Shown piece after piece: positions 27,128 through 36,577 of a DNA stretch of 52,102 bases; position 1 is the first letter of the stretch; each line of letters begins with the position of its first letter. The translations under genes and the position numbers were made by a program. Below the pieces are notes generated by a model. That model had not been told where the DNA came from and searched no databases. It worked only from the letters and a program-made list of their open reading frames with translations. Source of the DNA: Paraliobacillus sp044383835 (GTDB taxonomy: Bacteria; Bacillota; Bacilli; Bacillales; Amphibacillaceae); contig NZ_JBISEP010000022.1 in NCBI RefSeq assembly GCF_044383835.1, positions 1-52,102 on the forward strand, written 5' to 3'.

Positions 27128-27946
27128 TTATTTTACTTTCACATATTTCTCATTAGCCGTAATATAATAAACATCTCCGTTTGAATTTTTCACTTGATAT
27201 TGTTCTCCATTTTCAACTGTTAATTTATCTATGATTTCTGGAAAACCGATCCCTTTGTCTATTGTATTAACCAAGAAACGATCACTCCAGTCAGGTTGGT
27301 AATAGTAACGTAAATTATCTACAATACTTTCTACACGTTTACCAATATACCAAGCATTTGCTTTATCTTCTGTGCCTACTCTGTTTGTCCAGTTATCATA
27401 AGGTGTGTCAGTTAATAAACAAATTCCTTCAACAACTGCTTCTGCTAGCGCTTTCCAGTCTTTAGTCAATTTTCTTTGATCTTGTATGGAATCCGCAAAT
27501 CCATATTCAATAATAATTGTTTCTACCCGACCTGTCTCTCTATGCATATAGTAATAGTCTTTTTGATCATTGTAAGAAAGTGTACGAGTAAATACCCTTC
27601 TAACTTTTTGATTTGTTTGTTCTATTTTTTCAGCTAAGATATTCGCATGACTTCCGTCCGTATAAATAGAATGAATTAACTCTGCACCGACTCCACCACC
27701 TGAATTAATATGGTTAGAAATACAGTACGTTGCATGACTAAACAAAACGCGTTTTACTCGCTCATCGCTATGAAGATACTTGTCAGTGTATCGTGTCATT
27801 TCCACGGGGATACCTAACTCCTGCAATCGAGTATATTGATAGAGCGATAGCTTTAACACAAAATTTTTTTCTAACCATGATGAATTAGAACCACCGCCTT
27901 TATCTCTTCCGCCATGTCCAGGATCAATGATTATTATAATAGTCAC
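27128..27946 (-). CDS. N-acetylmuramoyl-L-alanine amidase (endolysin type)
   Basis: 272-residue Amidase_3 zinc enzyme cutting the lactyl-Ala bond of peptidoglycan. Zinc ligands and catalytic residues are in place: H11 in DPGHGG, E26, H79 in SNHINS, E147 in IIIEYGF. The C-terminal 90 residues look like a wall-binding domain (YQVKNSNGDVYYITANEKYVKVK). No signal peptide, which fits export through the neighbouring holin. The GTG start overlaps its own AAAGGAG site; a rare ATT at 27940 would be better spaced. It follows the holin gene by 35 bases. Confidence 0.9.
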   Translation of the reverse strand: MTIIIIIDPGHGGRDKGGGSNSSWLEKNFVLKLSLYQYTRLQELGIPVEMTRYTDKYLHSDERVKRVLFSHATYCISNHINSGGGVGAELIHSIYTDGSHANILAEKIEQTNQKVRRVFTRTLSYNDQKDYYYMHRETGRVETIIIEYGFADSIQDQRKLTKDWKALAEAVVEGICLLTDTPYDNWTNRVGTEDKANAWYIGKRVESIVDNLRYYYQPDWSDRFLVNTIDKGIGFPEIIDKLTVENGEQYQVKNSNGDVYYITANEKYVKVK

Positions 27947-27981
27947 TCCTTTTCTTTATTTTTAAAAATAAAAACATAACA

Positions 27982-28215
27982 TTATTTTGTCAAACCATTT
28001 TTTCTTAGAACATCTAATTGTTTTTTTCCCTTTTTACTGACGTAGTTATTCCCATACCAAGCATAAATAGATGATACAAGAGTGAAAATTGTTGTTACCA
28101 TTTGTTCTATTAGTTCTTCTGAAAAAGGAAGTGGTGATTTACCAAACAAAACTAGCATTTGGTTAGTCAAAGCTAATATAAGCATAACCGTTCGAATGAC
28201 AGTACCTTTATTCAT
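27982..28215 (-). CDS. Phage-type holin (SPP1/XhlB-like)
   Basis: 77 residues with two membrane segments (about 8-24 and 37-53) and a basic C-terminal tail (KKGKKQLDVLRKNGLTK). The N-terminus MNKGTVIRTVMLILALTNQ is characteristic of XhlB/SPP1-type holins, which let an endolysin reach the wall. GGAGG site before ATG. It forms a two-gene lysis cassette with the amidase; no other phage gene is nearby. Confidence 0.85.
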   Translation of the reverse strand: MNKGTVIRTVMLILALTNQMLVLFGKSPLPFSEELIEQMVTTIFTLVSSIYAWYGNNYVSKKGKKQLDVLRKNGLTK

Positions 28216-28361
28216 AAACTCCCTCCTTTTTATTTTGATTACACATTAATACACTACAATATTTATAGTAATTGATTTGCTGAAAAGGAACGGCTCCTAT
28301 CAACTTTCACTACTTTTATAATCGAAAAACACGAACTAAAAAGTGTCTTGTTTGAAAACAA

Positions 28362-28389
28362 TTGCATAATTGATTCATTGTTTTATAAT
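28362..28389 (+). promoter_or_regulatory. Candidate promoter for the Ktr membrane subunit gene
   Basis: TTGCAT (28362-28367), a 16-base spacer and a perfect TATAAT (28384-28389). The transcript would start about 25 bases before the ATG, leaving no room for a c-di-AMP riboswitch. Confidence 0.6.
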
Positions 28390-28422
28390 ATTAGATAAAA
28401 ATATAAAATTAGGAAGTTTACT

Positions 28423-29751
28423 ATGGACAAAATAAAAAACGCATTTTTTACCATCTCGCCACCTCGAATATTAGCAATTAGCTTTATAGCAATAATAATG
28501 ATCGGTACTATCCTGTTAAAGTTACCGATGTCGACAACATCACCACTAAGTTGGATGGATGCCTTATTTACTGCTACATCAGCTACTACAGTCACTGGGC
28601 TAATTGTTGTAGATACTGCGACATCTTTTACTCGAGTTGGGCAAACATTTATTATGATTATGATCCAAATTGGTGGAATTGGGTTGATGACATTTGCTTT
28701 TTTTACTTTATTAATAATTGGTCGAAAGATAACACTCAAACAACGATTGTTTTTATCGGTAAGTTTTAATCAGGATCACCCAGGTGGAATTATTCGTCTG
28801 ATAAAATTATTAATGTTGTTTGTATTTATGGTAGAAATGATTGCTTTTTTCATCCTATCTTTAGTTTGGATTCCTGAGTACGGTTGGGGAGATGGCTTGT
28901 TTCACAGTATGTTTCATACTATTTCAGCATTTAATAATGCTGGTTTTTCTACTTGGACAAACAACCTTATCAATCATGCTCACGCTCCAATAATAAATAT
29001 TATTATTACAGCACTATTTATTCTTGGAGGATTAGGATTTACAGTTATTGCTGATTTAAAAATAAACAAGCGCTGGCGATCTCTATCTTTACACACAAAG
29101 TTGATGTTGTCAGGTACGGTGACAATCAATGTAATCTCTATTCTCGTTTTATTTTTACTGGAATACAGTAACCCAAATACAATTGGTTCATTTAACACAT
29201 TCAATAAATTATTAGCTGCTTATTTTCAAGGGTTAGCTCCTCGAACCGCTGGTTTTAATACTATTGACATTGGTTCTATGAAAGATGCATCTCTATTCTT
29301 CACTATGATGCTTATGTTTATTGGTGGTGGAACAGGCTCTACAGCAAGTGGAGTAAAACTAACTACCATCATCGTTGTTCTTTTGGCTACTTATTCTTTT
29401 TTAACTTCTAAAGAAGAACCTGTAATCTTCAACCGTAGTATCTCTAAAGAAGTTATTACTCGTTCTTTATCTATCCTTAGTTTAGGTATGGTTATTGTAT
29501 TTCTCTTTACTTTTTTGTTATCTATTACTGAAGATGCACCATTTCTATCTATTATATTTGAAGTGGTATCTGCTTTTGGGACAGTTGGTCTATCAACAGG
29601 TTTAACAGGTCATTTATCTGAAATAGGAAAAACATTAATTATTCTGCTAATGTTCATTGGAAGATTAGGACCATTGACTTTTGCTTTTTTGTTAGCAAAG
29701 CCACACAAAACAAACATACGATACCCAAAGGGAGATATCTATACCGGTTAA
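28423..29751 (+). CDS. Ktr potassium transporter membrane subunit (KtrB/KtrD family)
   Basis: 442-residue member of the Trk/Ktr/HKT superfamily with four pore loops. Selectivity-filter Gly motifs are visible: TVTGL (56-60), NNAGFS (171-176), RTAGFN (274-279) and GTVGL (386-390). The gating intramembrane loop GGGTGSTASG (301-310) is present. It should pair with the RCK protein KtrC at 9430; in B. subtilis KtrD pairs with KtrC, but KtrB and KtrD cannot be told apart here. It is monogenic; a repeat element with a terminator starts right after the stop. Confidence 0.94.
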   Translation: MDKIKNAFFTISPPRILAISFIAIIMIGTILLKLPMSTTSPLSWMDALFTATSATTVTGLIVVDTATSFTRVGQTFIMIMIQIGGIGLMTFAFFTLLIIGRKITLKQRLFLSVSFNQDHPGGIIRLIKLLMLFVFMVEMIAFFILSLVWIPEYGWGDGLFHSMFHTISAFNNAGFSTWTNNLINHAHAPIINIIITALFILGGLGFTVIADLKINKRWRSLSLHTKLMLSGTVTINVISILVLFLLEYSNPNTIGSFNTFNKLLAAYFQGLAPRTAGFNTIDIGSMKDASLFFTMMLMFIGGGTGSTASGVKLTTIIVVLLATYSFLTSKEEPVIFNRSISKEVITRSLSILSLGMVIVFLFTFLLSITEDAPFLSIIFEVVSAFGTVGLSTGLTGHLSEIGKTLIILLMFIGRLGPLTFAFLLAKPHKTNIRYPKGDIYTG

Positions 29752-29754
29752 AAA

Positions 29755-30012
29755 AGAACTTGGGACATAAGTTAAATAACAAGTAGTAGAAGGCGGATTT
29801 TGATTCTAATATTGAATTAAAATCCGCTTTTTTAAAGTCAATAGTTTATCTGTAGATACATACGACACTCCTCAAAGATAAAGAGCTTTTTTTCGTACGA
29901 TCCATTGCTACCAAGCTTGTATAAAAGAAGGATATTTTCACAGCGATGTATGTTTTAGTACGTTAAAATAATCGTTCGTATTTTAAGTTGAGCAGTGAGA
30001 TTTTTCCCTAGT
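29755..30012 (+). repeat. Intergenic repeat element, copy A
   Basis: Head TTGGGACATAA (29760-29770), hairpin at 29793-29827, then core blocks shared with copy B: CATACGACACTCCTC (29859-29873), a CGATCCATTGCT block (about 29896), CACAGCGATG (29940-29949) and a block with GTTCGTATTTT (29961-29992). It lacks the middle segment of copy B, so it looks internally deleted. Confidence 0.7.
29793..29833 (+). terminator. Terminator after the Ktr gene, inside repeat copy A
   Basis: A 14-bp inverted repeat (29793-29806 and 29814-29827, one mismatch) followed by TTTTTT. It lies about 40 bases past the ktr stop. Confidence 0.85.
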
Positions 30013-30038
30013 TTTTTTAGTTAATGCCTATTTTTTAA

Positions 30039-30053
30039 AAATATCAGAAAATT
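30039..30053 (+). promoter_or_regulatory. CodY-box-like sequence upstream of the ilv-leu promoter
   Basis: AAATATCAGAAAATT differs from the CodY consensus AATTTTCWGAAAATT at two of 15 positions. It ends 13 bases before the -35 element. CodY represses ilv-leu in Bacilli, so the placement makes sense. Confidence 0.5.
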
Positions 30054-30066
30054 TTCACTAAACCTG

Positions 30067-30095
30067 TTGACCTTCTCTTAAATTAATTGTATGAT
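30067..30095 (+). promoter_or_regulatory. Sigma-A promoter of the ilv-leu operon
   Basis: TTGACC (30067-30072), 17-base spacer, TATGAT (30090-30095). It would produce a leader of about 480 bases containing the T-box. Confidence 0.7.
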
Positions 30096-30229
30096 TGTCG
30101 ACAACCAAATAAATAATTTATTCTTAATTATTAAACATTTAAAAATCAGAATTTTTTAAACCATGTAAATTTTTATTCAATTTGAAGATTATTTAAACAA
30201 AAAATTAAATATAAAATAAATTGTTGATG

Positions 30230-30536
30230 AGAACAAAGGAATAAATCCCTTGTGTTTACAGAGAGCCGGGGTTGCTGGAAGCCCGGAAATACAAGTTATT
30301 CTGACATCGTCTCGGAGAGTTAAATGGAACAGTCAATACTTAGTATATTTAACCGGGTGTATTGTAAACACTCGTTATTAAAAATCGAAGCTATCTGGTT
30401 ACCATTAGACAAGTGGCTTCATAAGGCAGTATTTGCAAGAATACTGTAAATCAGGGTGGTACCGTGAAAAGTTAGACCTTTTCTCCCTTGTAATGCTGAA
30501 TATATCGGCTTTATTAGGAGAGAAAGGTCTTTTTTA
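30230..30536 (+). promoter_or_regulatory. T-box leader controlling ilv-leu
   Basis: Stem I landmarks AGAGAGCCGGGG (30261 onward) and the hallmark T-box AGGGTGGTACCGTG (30453-30466) are present. An intrinsic terminator follows: arms 30474-30486 and 30517-30530, then a T run to 30535. The antiterminator forms when uncharged tRNA pairs with the T-box. Branched-chain amino acid sensing (Leu in B. subtilis) is inferred from the operon; I could not assign the specifier codon with confidence. Confidence 0.9.
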
Positions 30537-30583
30537 TTTATAGTATCAAGTAAAAATAATTTAATACTCATAGGAGGGATAAA

Positions 30584-32317
30584 ATGGTACAAACAAAAGA
30601 TATGCAAAAGAAAAAAACAACTACTTCACATCACGCCCCAAAAACAGGAGCGGATTTGTTGGTTGAAACATTTATAGAAGCTAATGTCGACACTTTATTT
30701 GGTTATCCGGGCGGGGCAGTACTACCTATTTTTGATGCATTGTATAAAGCAAAAGAGTCTTTTAATCAAGTGCTAGCTCGCCATGAACAAGGTTCCATTC
30801 ATGCTGCTGAAGGTTATGCCCGCGTCTCAGGTAAACCTGGTGTAGTCATTGCAACTTCAGGTCCAGGAGCTACCAATTTAGTAACCGGTATTGCTGACGC
30901 AATGATGGATTCCATTCCACTAGTTGTATTCACAGGGCAAGTAGCACAAAACGTTATTGGAACAGATGCATTTCAAGAAGCTGATGTAATGGGAATTACA
31001 ACTCCTATTACGAAGCACAATTATCAAGTTCGCTCAATTAGTGATTTACCTAGAATAGTTAAAGAGGCATTTCATATAGCCTCTACAGGGCGACCAGGTC
31101 CCGTTGTTGTTGACATTCCAAAAGATCTTGCAGCTAATCCCTGTAGTGATCCATACAATACAGATTTTCACTTGCCTGGTTATCAACCAACAACGAAACC
31201 AAATCCAATGCAAATTAAGAAATTAGGCGAAGCAGTTCAAACGGCGAAAAAGCCAATCATTCTTGCTGGAGCTGGTGTAATTATAGGTAAGGCAACTGAT
31301 GAGTTATTAGCATTTGCAGAGCAACATCAAATCCCTGTTACCTCTACTCTACTTGGCTTAGGTGCTTTTCCTGGCACACACGAATTGTTTTTAGGGATGG
31401 CAGGAATGCACGGAACATATGCTTCTAATAACGCATTGTATGAATGTGATCTATTAATCAATGTTGGAGCAAGGTTTGATGATCGACTAACCGGTAACTT
31501 AGACCATTTTGCGCCATCAGCTATTGTCGCTCACGTTGACATTGATCCAGCTGAAATAGGAAAAAACATTACAACACACATACCAGTTGTTTCAGATTCT
31601 AAAAAAGCTCTTACATTAATGTTGAAACACATTAAATTGTCTGGAGATTATAAAGATTGGCTAACACATGTGCAACAAAACAAAAAAAATTATCCATTAT
31701 GGTATAAACAACCGAAAGAAGGAATGATTGGCCAATGGGTAATTGAACAAGTCTATAAAGCAACGAACGGGGATGCAATTGTTGCAACTGACGTAGGACA
31801 GCATCAAATGTGGGCTGCGCAATACTACAAGTTTAATAAACCAAATCGTTGGCTTACATCTGGTGGACTAGGAACAATGGGATACGGTTTTCCAGCTGCA
31901 ATTGGTGCACAACTAGCCGCACCAAATGATAAAGTTATTGCTATTGTTGGGGATGGCGGTTTTCAGATGACTTTACAAGAGCTATCCATCTTACAGGAAA
32001 GAGATTTACCAGTTAAAATTATCATTGTGAATAACGCCGCACTAGGCATGGTAAGACAATGGCAAGAACAGTTTTACGAAGAACGTTATTCTGAATCGAT
32101 CTTTAGTATTCAACCAGATTTTGTGAAGTTAGCTGAAGCCTATGATATTAAAGGTGTAAAAATTGAATCTGAACAAGAACTAACAGAGAAATTACCTGCA
32201 TTGCTTGCTGACGATGGACCTGCTCTTATTGACTGCCGCGTGTTGCAACAAGAAAACGTTTTTCCAATGATTGCACCTGGTAAAGGAATTCATGAAATGA
32301 TAGGAGTGAAACCATGA
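30584..32317 (+). CDS. ilvB: Acetolactate synthase large (catalytic) subunit
   Basis: 577-residue ThDP/FAD enzyme joining two pyruvates, or pyruvate and 2-oxobutyrate, for valine/leucine and isoleucine synthesis. Catalytic E68 in RHEQGSIHAAEGYAR, the central FAD-binding domain, and the ThDP motif GDGGFQM...NN near 450 are intact. AGGAGGG lies 5 bases before the ATG. First gene of ilvBHC-leuABCD, the same order as B. subtilis; overlaps ilvH by 4 bases. Confidence 0.97.
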   Translation: MVQTKDMQKKKTTTSHHAPKTGADLLVETFIEANVDTLFGYPGGAVLPIFDALYKAKESFNQVLARHEQGSIHAAEGYARVSGKPGVVIATSGPGATNLVTGIADAMMDSIPLVVFTGQVAQNVIGTDAFQEADVMGITTPITKHNYQVRSISDLPRIVKEAFHIASTGRPGPVVVDIPKDLAANPCSDPYNTDFHLPGYQPTTKPNPMQIKKLGEAVQTAKKPIILAGAGVIIGKATDELLAFAEQHQIPVTSTLLGLGAFPGTHELFLGMAGMHGTYASNNALYECDLLINVGARFDDRLTGNLDHFAPSAIVAHVDIDPAEIGKNITTHIPVVSDSKKALTLMLKHIKLSGDYKDWLTHVQQNKKNYPLWYKQPKEGMIGQWVIEQVYKATNGDAIVATDVGQHQMWAAQYYKFNKPNRWLTSGGLGTMGYGFPAAIGAQLAAPNDKVIAIVGDGGFQMTLQELSILQERDLPVKIIIVNNAALGMVRQWQEQFYEERYSESIFSIQPDFVKLAEAYDIKGVKIESEQELTEKLPALLADDGPALIDCRVLQQENVFPMIAPGKGIHEMIGVKP

Positions 32318-32838
32318 AACGAATCATAACCGCAACCGTACAAAACCGAAGTGGTGTACTAAATCGTATCACTGGATTACTTCAAAAAAGACAATTTAAT
32401 ATTGAGAGTATTTCCGTTGGTCGTACCGAAGTGGAAGGTATATCCAAGATGACCTTTGTAGTTGAAATTGAAGACAACCAAAAATTAGAACAAGTAACCA
32501 AACAATTAAACAAACAGATTGATGTTTTAAAGGTTTCTGATATAACAGATAAAGCCATTGTTGCACGTGAACTTGCATTAATAAAAATAGTTAGTAACAG
32601 TCAACTTCGATCTGAAATACAAGGAATTATTGAACCGTTTCGTGCAACTGTTATTGATGTAAGTAAAGACACGATATCTGTGCAGGTTACTGGGAAATCA
32701 AATAAAGTAGAAGCCTTAATTGATTTATTACGGCCTTATGGTATTAAAGAGTTAGTAAGAACTGGTGTTACCGCATTTTTACGAGGACAGCAGCCTCAGC
32801 AAGCACAAGAAAATAATTCATTATCTTTATTAAATTAA
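32314..32838 (+). CDS. ilvH: Acetolactate synthase small (regulatory) subunit
   Basis: 174 residues: an N-terminal ACT domain (RIITATVQNRSGVLNRITGLLQKR..NIESISVG) that senses valine, and a C-terminal ALS-SS domain (ELALIKI...SNKVEALIDLLRPYGIKELVRTG). It activates IlvB and confers feedback inhibition. ATGA overlap with ilvB indicates coupled translation. The tail is Gln/Asn-rich. Confidence 0.96.
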   Translation: MKRIITATVQNRSGVLNRITGLLQKRQFNIESISVGRTEVEGISKMTFVVEIEDNQKLEQVTKQLNKQIDVLKVSDITDKAIVARELALIKIVSNSQLRSEIQGIIEPFRATVIDVSKDTISVQVTGKSNKVEALIDLLRPYGIKELVRTGVTAFLRGQQPQQAQENNSLSLLN

Positions 32839-32896
32839 GAAGTAAAATGAATCAATCATTTACTATAAAAATTATATTTGAGAGGATGTAGAAAAA

Positions 32897-33928
32897 ATGG
32901 CAAAAGTACTTTATCACAATGACATTCAAGAAGAGGTATTAAGAAATAAGAAAATTGCAATTATCGGTTATGGATCTCAAGGACATGCACACGCATTGAA
33001 CTTAAAGGAAAGTGGCTTTAATGTAGTTGTAGGTTTACGTCAAGGTAAATCATGGGATAAGGCAGTTGAAGATGGTGTAGAGGTTAAAACAGTCGGGGAA
33101 GCAACGAAAGAATCAGAAATTATCATGGTGCTTTTACCAGATGAATATCAACCAGCTATTTATAAAGAGAGTATTGAACCAAATTTAGAAGCTGGAAATG
33201 CACTTGTATTCGCCCATGGGTTTAATGTTCATTTTAATCAAATTGTACCACCATCAAATGTAGACGTATTTCTTGTAGCTCCTAAAGGTCCTGGTCATCT
33301 CGTTCGTCGTACGTATGAAGAAGGTGCCGGAGTTCCTGCGTTATACGGAATTTATCAAGATTATACTGGAAACACAAAAGAAATAGCTCTTGCTTACGCA
33401 AAAGGAATTGGCGCAGGTCGAGCAGGAATACTAGAAACTACTTTCCAAGAAGAAACAGAAACAGACTTATTTGGTGAGCAAGCGGTTTTATGCGGGGGAC
33501 TAACTAGCCTTGTTAAAGCAGGATTTGAAACATTAACAGAAGCAGGATATCAACCAGAAGTTGCTTATTTTGAATGTTTACACGAGCTAAAGCTTATTGT
33601 TGACCTTATGTATGAGGGTGGTCTTGAAGGCATGCGCTACTCTATTTCTGATACGGCTCAATGGGGTGATTTTATTTCAGGACCTAGAGTGGTTAACGAA
33701 GATACGAAGGCTCGCATGAAAGATGTTCTAACGGATATTCAAACAGGTGTATTTGCTAAAGGATGGATTTTAGAGAATCAAGCAAATCGTCCTCAATTCA
33801 ATGCTACAAATACGAAGGAAAATAACCATTTAATTGAGAAAGTTGGTAGAGAGCTTCGTGAATTAATGCCATTTGTTAAACAAAAAGCAAATGCAAAGAA
33901 AGAAGTGAGCTCGAATGACGCAAATTAA
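32897..33928 (+). CDS. ilvC: Ketol-acid reductoisomerase, class I
   Basis: 343 residues. NADPH fold with GYGSQG (24-29) and the phosphate-binding GLRQGKSW loop; Mg2+-binding D190 and E194 in ETDLFGEQ. It isomerises and reduces acetolactate/acetohydroxybutyrate. A 58-base gap separates it from ilvH, with a GAGAGGA site. Its last 14 bases overlap leuA. Confidence 0.97.
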   Translation: MAKVLYHNDIQEEVLRNKKIAIIGYGSQGHAHALNLKESGFNVVVGLRQGKSWDKAVEDGVEVKTVGEATKESEIIMVLLPDEYQPAIYKESIEPNLEAGNALVFAHGFNVHFNQIVPPSNVDVFLVAPKGPGHLVRRTYEEGAGVPALYGIYQDYTGNTKEIALAYAKGIGAGRAGILETTFQEETETDLFGEQAVLCGGLTSLVKAGFETLTEAGYQPEVAYFECLHELKLIVDLMYEGGLEGMRYSISDTAQWGDFISGPRVVNEDTKARMKDVLTDIQTGVFAKGWILENQANRPQFNATNTKENNHLIEKVGRELRELMPFVKQKANAKKEVSSNDAN

Positions 33929-35462
33929 GATTTTTGATACGACACTTCGAGATGGCGAGCAATCTCCTGGTGTAAACTTAAATCAATTAGAAAAACTTGA
34001 AATTGCCAAGCAGTTGGAACGTTTGGGTGTGGATGTCATGGAGGCAGGTTTCCCTGCTTCCTCCACTGGCGATTTCCAAGCAGTACAAAAAATTGCAGAG
34101 ACGATTGATTCAGTTACAGTTGCCGCTCTAGCTAGAGCAAACGCAAAAGATATTGACGCTGCATGGGAAGCCATTAAATCTGCAAAAAAACCAAGAATTC
34201 ATGTATTCATTGCCACCTCCCCTATTCACATGGAATACAAATTAAAAAAGACACCTGAAGAGGTGATCGATACTGCGGTTGAGATGGTGAAATACGCAAA
34301 ACAAAAATGTCAAGATGTTGAATGGTCAGCAGAGGATGCCTCTCGCTCAGATTTACCTTTTTTAGCAGAAATCATTGAAAAAGTAATTGATGTAGGTGCT
34401 ACTGTCATAAACCTACCTGATACGGTCGGATATACAACGCCCAAAGAATATGGAGAAATGTTTCGTTATGTGAAGAACAATGTGCCGAATATTAATAAAG
34501 TAGACCTTTCTTGCCACTGCCATGATGACCTAGGAATGGCGATTGCAAATTCAATTGCGGCAATACAAAATGGCGCTACACAAATCGAAGGTGCAATTAA
34601 CGGTATTGGAGAACGTGCTGGTAATGCAGCTTTAGAGGAAATTGCTGTAGCACTAAAAATAAGAGAAGATTTTTACCCATTTGAGACAAACATGGTTTTA
34701 AAAGAAATTAAACGAACAAGCGATCTAGTCAGTAAGTTAACTGGAATGGTTGTACCTGGAAACAAAGCAATCGTTGGTAGAAACGCATTTGCACATGAAG
34801 CAGGTATTCATCAAGATGGCGTATTAAAGCACGCAGAAACATATGAAATCATAACACCTGAACTAGTTGGAATTTATTCTAATAACTTAGTTTTAGGTAA
34901 ACATTCTGGACGACACGCTTTTAAAGATAAAATTGAACAATTAGGTTTTAAGCTGAATGAAGATAAACTACCAGAAGCATTTCAAGCATTTAAACAGTTA
35001 ACAGACCGTAAAAAAGAAGTTACAGATGATGATCTATTTGTTATTTTAACAGATATTCAAACAGACATTCAAAACATAAAGCGATATAAACTTATATCGT
35101 TCCAAGTACAATACGATTCAAATAATTTACCAAAAGCTACTGTGTTCCTTCTCACACCTGATGGAAAAGAAATTAAAACCGCTAAAACTGGCCAAGGTAG
35201 TGTAGAAGCGCTATACAATACAATTGAATCACTTATAATAGAGGAAATTCAATTAACTGACTTTAATCTGAGCTCTATTGGTAAAGGAAAAGATGCATTA
35301 GCTGAGGTACACGTGAATATGAATGTAAATCAAATACCTGTTAGTGGACGTGGCACTGCACAAGATATTTTAGAAGCTGCCGCTAATGCTTATTTAAACG
35401 CAATTAATCGAATATTTATTACTAAAAATTTTGAATCAACTGTTATAAGTACTAACGCTTAG
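33915..35462 (+). CDS. leuA: 2-Isopropylmalate synthase
   Basis: 515 residues. The TIM-barrel catalytic domain begins IFDTTLRDGEQSPG (metal-binding Asp) and has the SCHCHDD metal site; GNAALEE and GRHAF motifs follow. A C-terminal regulatory domain (about 390-505) provides leucine feedback inhibition. It condenses acetyl-CoA with 2-oxoisovalerate, the first leucine-specific step. The start codon is inside ilvC, and its ribosome site is weak, so coupling to ilvC is likely. Confidence 0.97.
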   Translation: MTQIKIFDTTLRDGEQSPGVNLNQLEKLEIAKQLERLGVDVMEAGFPASSTGDFQAVQKIAETIDSVTVAALARANAKDIDAAWEAIKSAKKPRIHVFIATSPIHMEYKLKKTPEEVIDTAVEMVKYAKQKCQDVEWSAEDASRSDLPFLAEIIEKVIDVGATVINLPDTVGYTTPKEYGEMFRYVKNNVPNINKVDLSCHCHDDLGMAIANSIAAIQNGATQIEGAINGIGERAGNAALEEIAVALKIREDFYPFETNMVLKEIKRTSDLVSKLTGMVVPGNKAIVGRNAFAHEAGIHQDGVLKHAETYEIITPELVGIYSNNLVLGKHSGRHAFKDKIEQLGFKLNEDKLPEAFQAFKQLTDRKKEVTDDDLFVILTDIQTDIQNIKRYKLISFQVQYDSNNLPKATVFLLTPDGKEIKTAKTGQGSVEALYNTIESLIIEEIQLTDFNLSSIGKGKDALAEVHVNMNVNQIPVSGRGTAQDILEAAANAYLNAINRIFITKNFESTVISTNA

Positions 35463-35481
35463 ATTGGATGTGTCCTTATAA

Positions 35482-36549
35482 ATGTCAAAGCATATTGTTT
35501 TACTTCCTGGGGATGGAATCGGACCTGAAATAATCGATGCTACCCACGATGTACTCATTCATTTATCAAATAAATTTAATCATACTTTTACTTTTGAAAA
35601 ACAAACGATTGGCGGAAGTGCAATTGACTTACATGGCACTCCCCTACCTGATCAAACAATTTCAGCTTGCAAAGATGCTGACGCAGTACTATTAGGTGCT
35701 GTTGGTGGTCCAAAATGGGATCAAAACCCTTCTCATCTGCGCCCTGAAAAAGGATTATTAGGTATTCGAAAAACACTTGATTTATACGCAAACTTACGTC
35801 CAGTTAAAGGATTTTCCGCTCTACTAAGTGCATCACCTCTAAAAGAAGATATTATAAAGGATAGTGATTTATTAATTGTTCGAGAACTGACAGGTGGCTT
35901 ATATTTTGGAACACCAAGTGAGCGAATCGAAAACGGAAATGCTGTCGTAGATACACTGTATTATCAACGATATGAAATAGAACGTATTATCGATAAAGGG
36001 TTCCAAAGCGCTCAAATTCGCAGAAAAAAATTAACTTCAGTGGATAAAGCAAATGTTCTTGAGTCAAGTAAGTTATGGCGTGAGATTGTTGAAGAAAAGA
36101 AGCTAGAATATCCAGACGTAGACGTTCATCATGAATTAGTAGATGCTGCTGCTATGAAATTAATAACTAGCCCGAAAGACTTTGATGTCATTATTACCGA
36201 GAATATGTTTGGAGACATTTTAAGTGATGAAGCATCTGTATTAACTGGTTCGTTAGGTATGCTACCATCTGCGAGTCTTGCAGAGAATGGAGTTGGCTTA
36301 TATGAGCCCGCTCATGGATCGGCACCTGATATTGCGGGAAAAGGAATTGCTAATCCAATCGCAGCGATCTTGTCTGCCGCCCTTCTACTGCGCTATTCAT
36401 TCGATATGGAAAGTGAAGCTGATGCGATAGAGCAAGCGATAGATAAAACCATTGCCGCAGGTTATCATACCGCTGATTTAAAGATTAAGGACAATGGTAA
36501 GAGAGTAAGTACAAAGGAATTAACAGAAATAATTAAAAAATATATTTAA
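35482..36549 (+). CDS. leuB: 3-Isopropylmalate dehydrogenase
   Basis: 355 residues. LLPGDGIGPE N-terminus, substrate-binding RPEKGLLGIRK...LYANLRPV, VRELTGGLYFG, and the metal/cofactor segment ITENMFGDILSDEAS, then the NAD-specific GSAPDIAGKGIANP. It oxidatively decarboxylates 3-isopropylmalate. The ribosome site is poor (GGATGTG), 19 bases after leuA. Confidence 0.97.
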   Translation: MSKHIVLLPGDGIGPEIIDATHDVLIHLSNKFNHTFTFEKQTIGGSAIDLHGTPLPDQTISACKDADAVLLGAVGGPKWDQNPSHLRPEKGLLGIRKTLDLYANLRPVKGFSALLSASPLKEDIIKDSDLLIVRELTGGLYFGTPSERIENGNAVVDTLYYQRYEIERIIDKGFQSAQIRRKKLTSVDKANVLESSKLWREIVEEKKLEYPDVDVHHELVDAAAMKLITSPKDFDVIITENMFGDILSDEASVLTGSLGMLPSASLAENGVGLYEPAHGSAPDIAGKGIANPIAAILSAALLLRYSFDMESEADAIEQAIDKTIAAGYHTADLKIKDNGKRVSTKELTEIIKKYI

Positions 36550-36577
36550 ACTTAGGTGATAAAGGAGTGAAACAATC

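Noticed and set aside
28216..28422. Possible c-di-AMP (ydaO) riboswitch before the Ktr membrane gene
   Set aside because: No conserved aptamer landmarks seen, and the promoter at 28362-28389 leaves too short a leader.
28383..28739. 118-codon minus-strand frame opposite the Ktr gene
   Set aside because: Antisense shadow; no ribosome site and no recognisable family.
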